Source of the DNA: Phycisphaeraceae bacterium
GTDB lineage: Bacteria; Planctomycetota; Phycisphaerae; Phycisphaerales; Phycisphaeraceae
DNA: 6,595 nt
NCBI GenBank assembly: GCA_028281215.1
Contig: JANQKH010000903.1
Coordinates: 1 to 6,595, forward strand
Direction: 5' to 3'
A program made the translations under genes and the position numbers. The notes under the pieces are model-generated. The model was not told the DNA's origin and ran no database searches. It saw only the letters and a program-made list of their open reading frames with translations. The first letter of the stretch is position 1. Each line of letters opens with the position of its first letter. Positions 6,434 through 6,595 of this stretch are shown in pieces.

Positions 6434-6462
6434 ATGCTAATGGCTGGGTTTACCAGTAACAA
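6434..6462 (-). promoter_or_regulatory. Possible sigma-70 type promoter placing transcription start at the AUG
   Basis: On the minus strand, TTGTTA (6462-6457) and TAGCAT (6439-6434) are separated by 17 nt and match the -35 and -10 consensus hexamers at 4 of 6 positions each. The -10 ends 6 nt before ATG 6427, so transcription would start at or next to the start codon, giving a leaderless mRNA. That agrees with the lack of a Shine-Dalgarno. The matches are moderate and found by eye, and planctomycete promoters are poorly defined. Confidence 0.3.
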
Positions 6463-6474
6463 TGCGGAATCCAA

Positions 6475-6595
6475 ATGACTGATGACGCACTGCGTCGCGT
6501 TGTGCCTGCTGGTTTTGTGAAATCACGTGTTCAGGGAATCAAGCAGCGTCGGTTCCACAAATCTGATTGGCGAATTTTTCCTGCTGAATGCTTGC
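6475..6595 (+). CDS. Doubtful start of an unidentified gene running off the right edge
   Basis: ATG at 6475 opens a frame with no stop through the last 40 complete codons of the window, divergent from the metallopeptidase gene. The peptide begins MTDDALRRVVPAGFVKSRVQ and is basic, with no signal peptide; I recognise no family. There is only a weak GGA (6466-6468) as ribosome-binding site, and its third codon positions are richer in A/T than in the neighbouring genes, which argues against it. If real, the divergent intergenic space is only about 47 nt. If not, 6428-6595 is simply the upstream region of the minus-strand gene. Confidence 0.18.
   Translation, partial: MTDDALRRVVPAGFVKSRVQGIKQRRFHKSDWRIFPAECL
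6484..6496. repeat. Short perfect dyad, operator-like
   Basis: GACGCA-C-TGCGTC is a perfect 6-bp inverted repeat around a single base. It is centred about 63 bp upstream of the ATG of the minus-strand metallopeptidase gene, a position where an activator could bind. The one-base spacer is too short for an RNA hairpin at full length, so a DNA-binding site is the more natural reading. If the doubtful ORF at 6475 is real, the dyad falls inside it. No second copy was noticed in the window. Confidence 0.25.

Noticed and set aside
6540..6595. Minus-strand frames open from the right edge, possibly the end of a further gene
   Set aside because: All three frames stop within about 25 codons and none has a recognisable sequence, so a gene end cannot be distinguished from chance.

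Overview
The window is GC-rich and looks like chromosomal DNA of a planctomycete or a close relative. The evidence is a DUF1549/DUF1553 (PSCyt2/PSD1) cytochrome-like protein followed directly by a Tat-exported DUF1501 protein, a gene pair that is massively expanded in that phylum. A PEP-CTERM protein, a TlpA-type thioredoxin fused to an N-terminal beta-rich domain, and a secreted zincin sit beside it. All five well-supported gene products carry, or belong to families that carry, export signals, so this is a block of cell-envelope or secreted functions. I see no mobile element, CRISPR array, tRNA or rRNA.

Layout. 2-2113 (+): 3' part of the PSD1-family gene, cut by the window's left edge. 2134-3603 (+): DUF1501 gene, 20 nt downstream and probably in the same operon. 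3604-3777: a 174-nt leader region. 3778-4599 (+): PEP-CTERM sorted protein. 4674-5612 (+): TlpA-like thiol-disulfide protein with a signal peptide. 5613-5671: convergent gap with no convincing terminator. 5672-6427 (-): secreted HExxH metallopeptidase-like protein. 6428-6595: upstream region of that gene, with a possible promoter, a 6-bp dyad, and a weak candidate for a gene that begins at 6475 and runs off the right edge.

The most interesting element is the leader of the PEP-CTERM gene. Its strong Shine-Dalgarno (GGGAGG, 3766-3771) lies in the right arm of a perfect 8-bp inverted repeat, ACCTCCCA (3732-3739) with TGGGAGGT (3765-3772). A second hairpin is nested in the loop, and a short outer helix reaches past the start codon. 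A 36-codon ORF starts on a GTG overlapping the DUF1501 stop (GTGA). It ends in a TGATG overlap with a 10-codon ORF, whose stop codon lies immediately after the anti-SD arm. This arrangement suggests translation-dependent opening of the PEP-CTERM ribosome-binding site, possibly coupling it to the DUF1501 gene. The inverted repeat and overlaps are directly visible; the regulatory reading is inference, and short ORFs can occur by chance.

The genes do not spell out one known pathway. PSD1 and DUF1501 proteins probably act together in the periplasm, the TlpA-like protein is a periplasmic or membrane-associated redox protein, and the PEP-CTERM protein should be processed by an exosortase encoded elsewhere.
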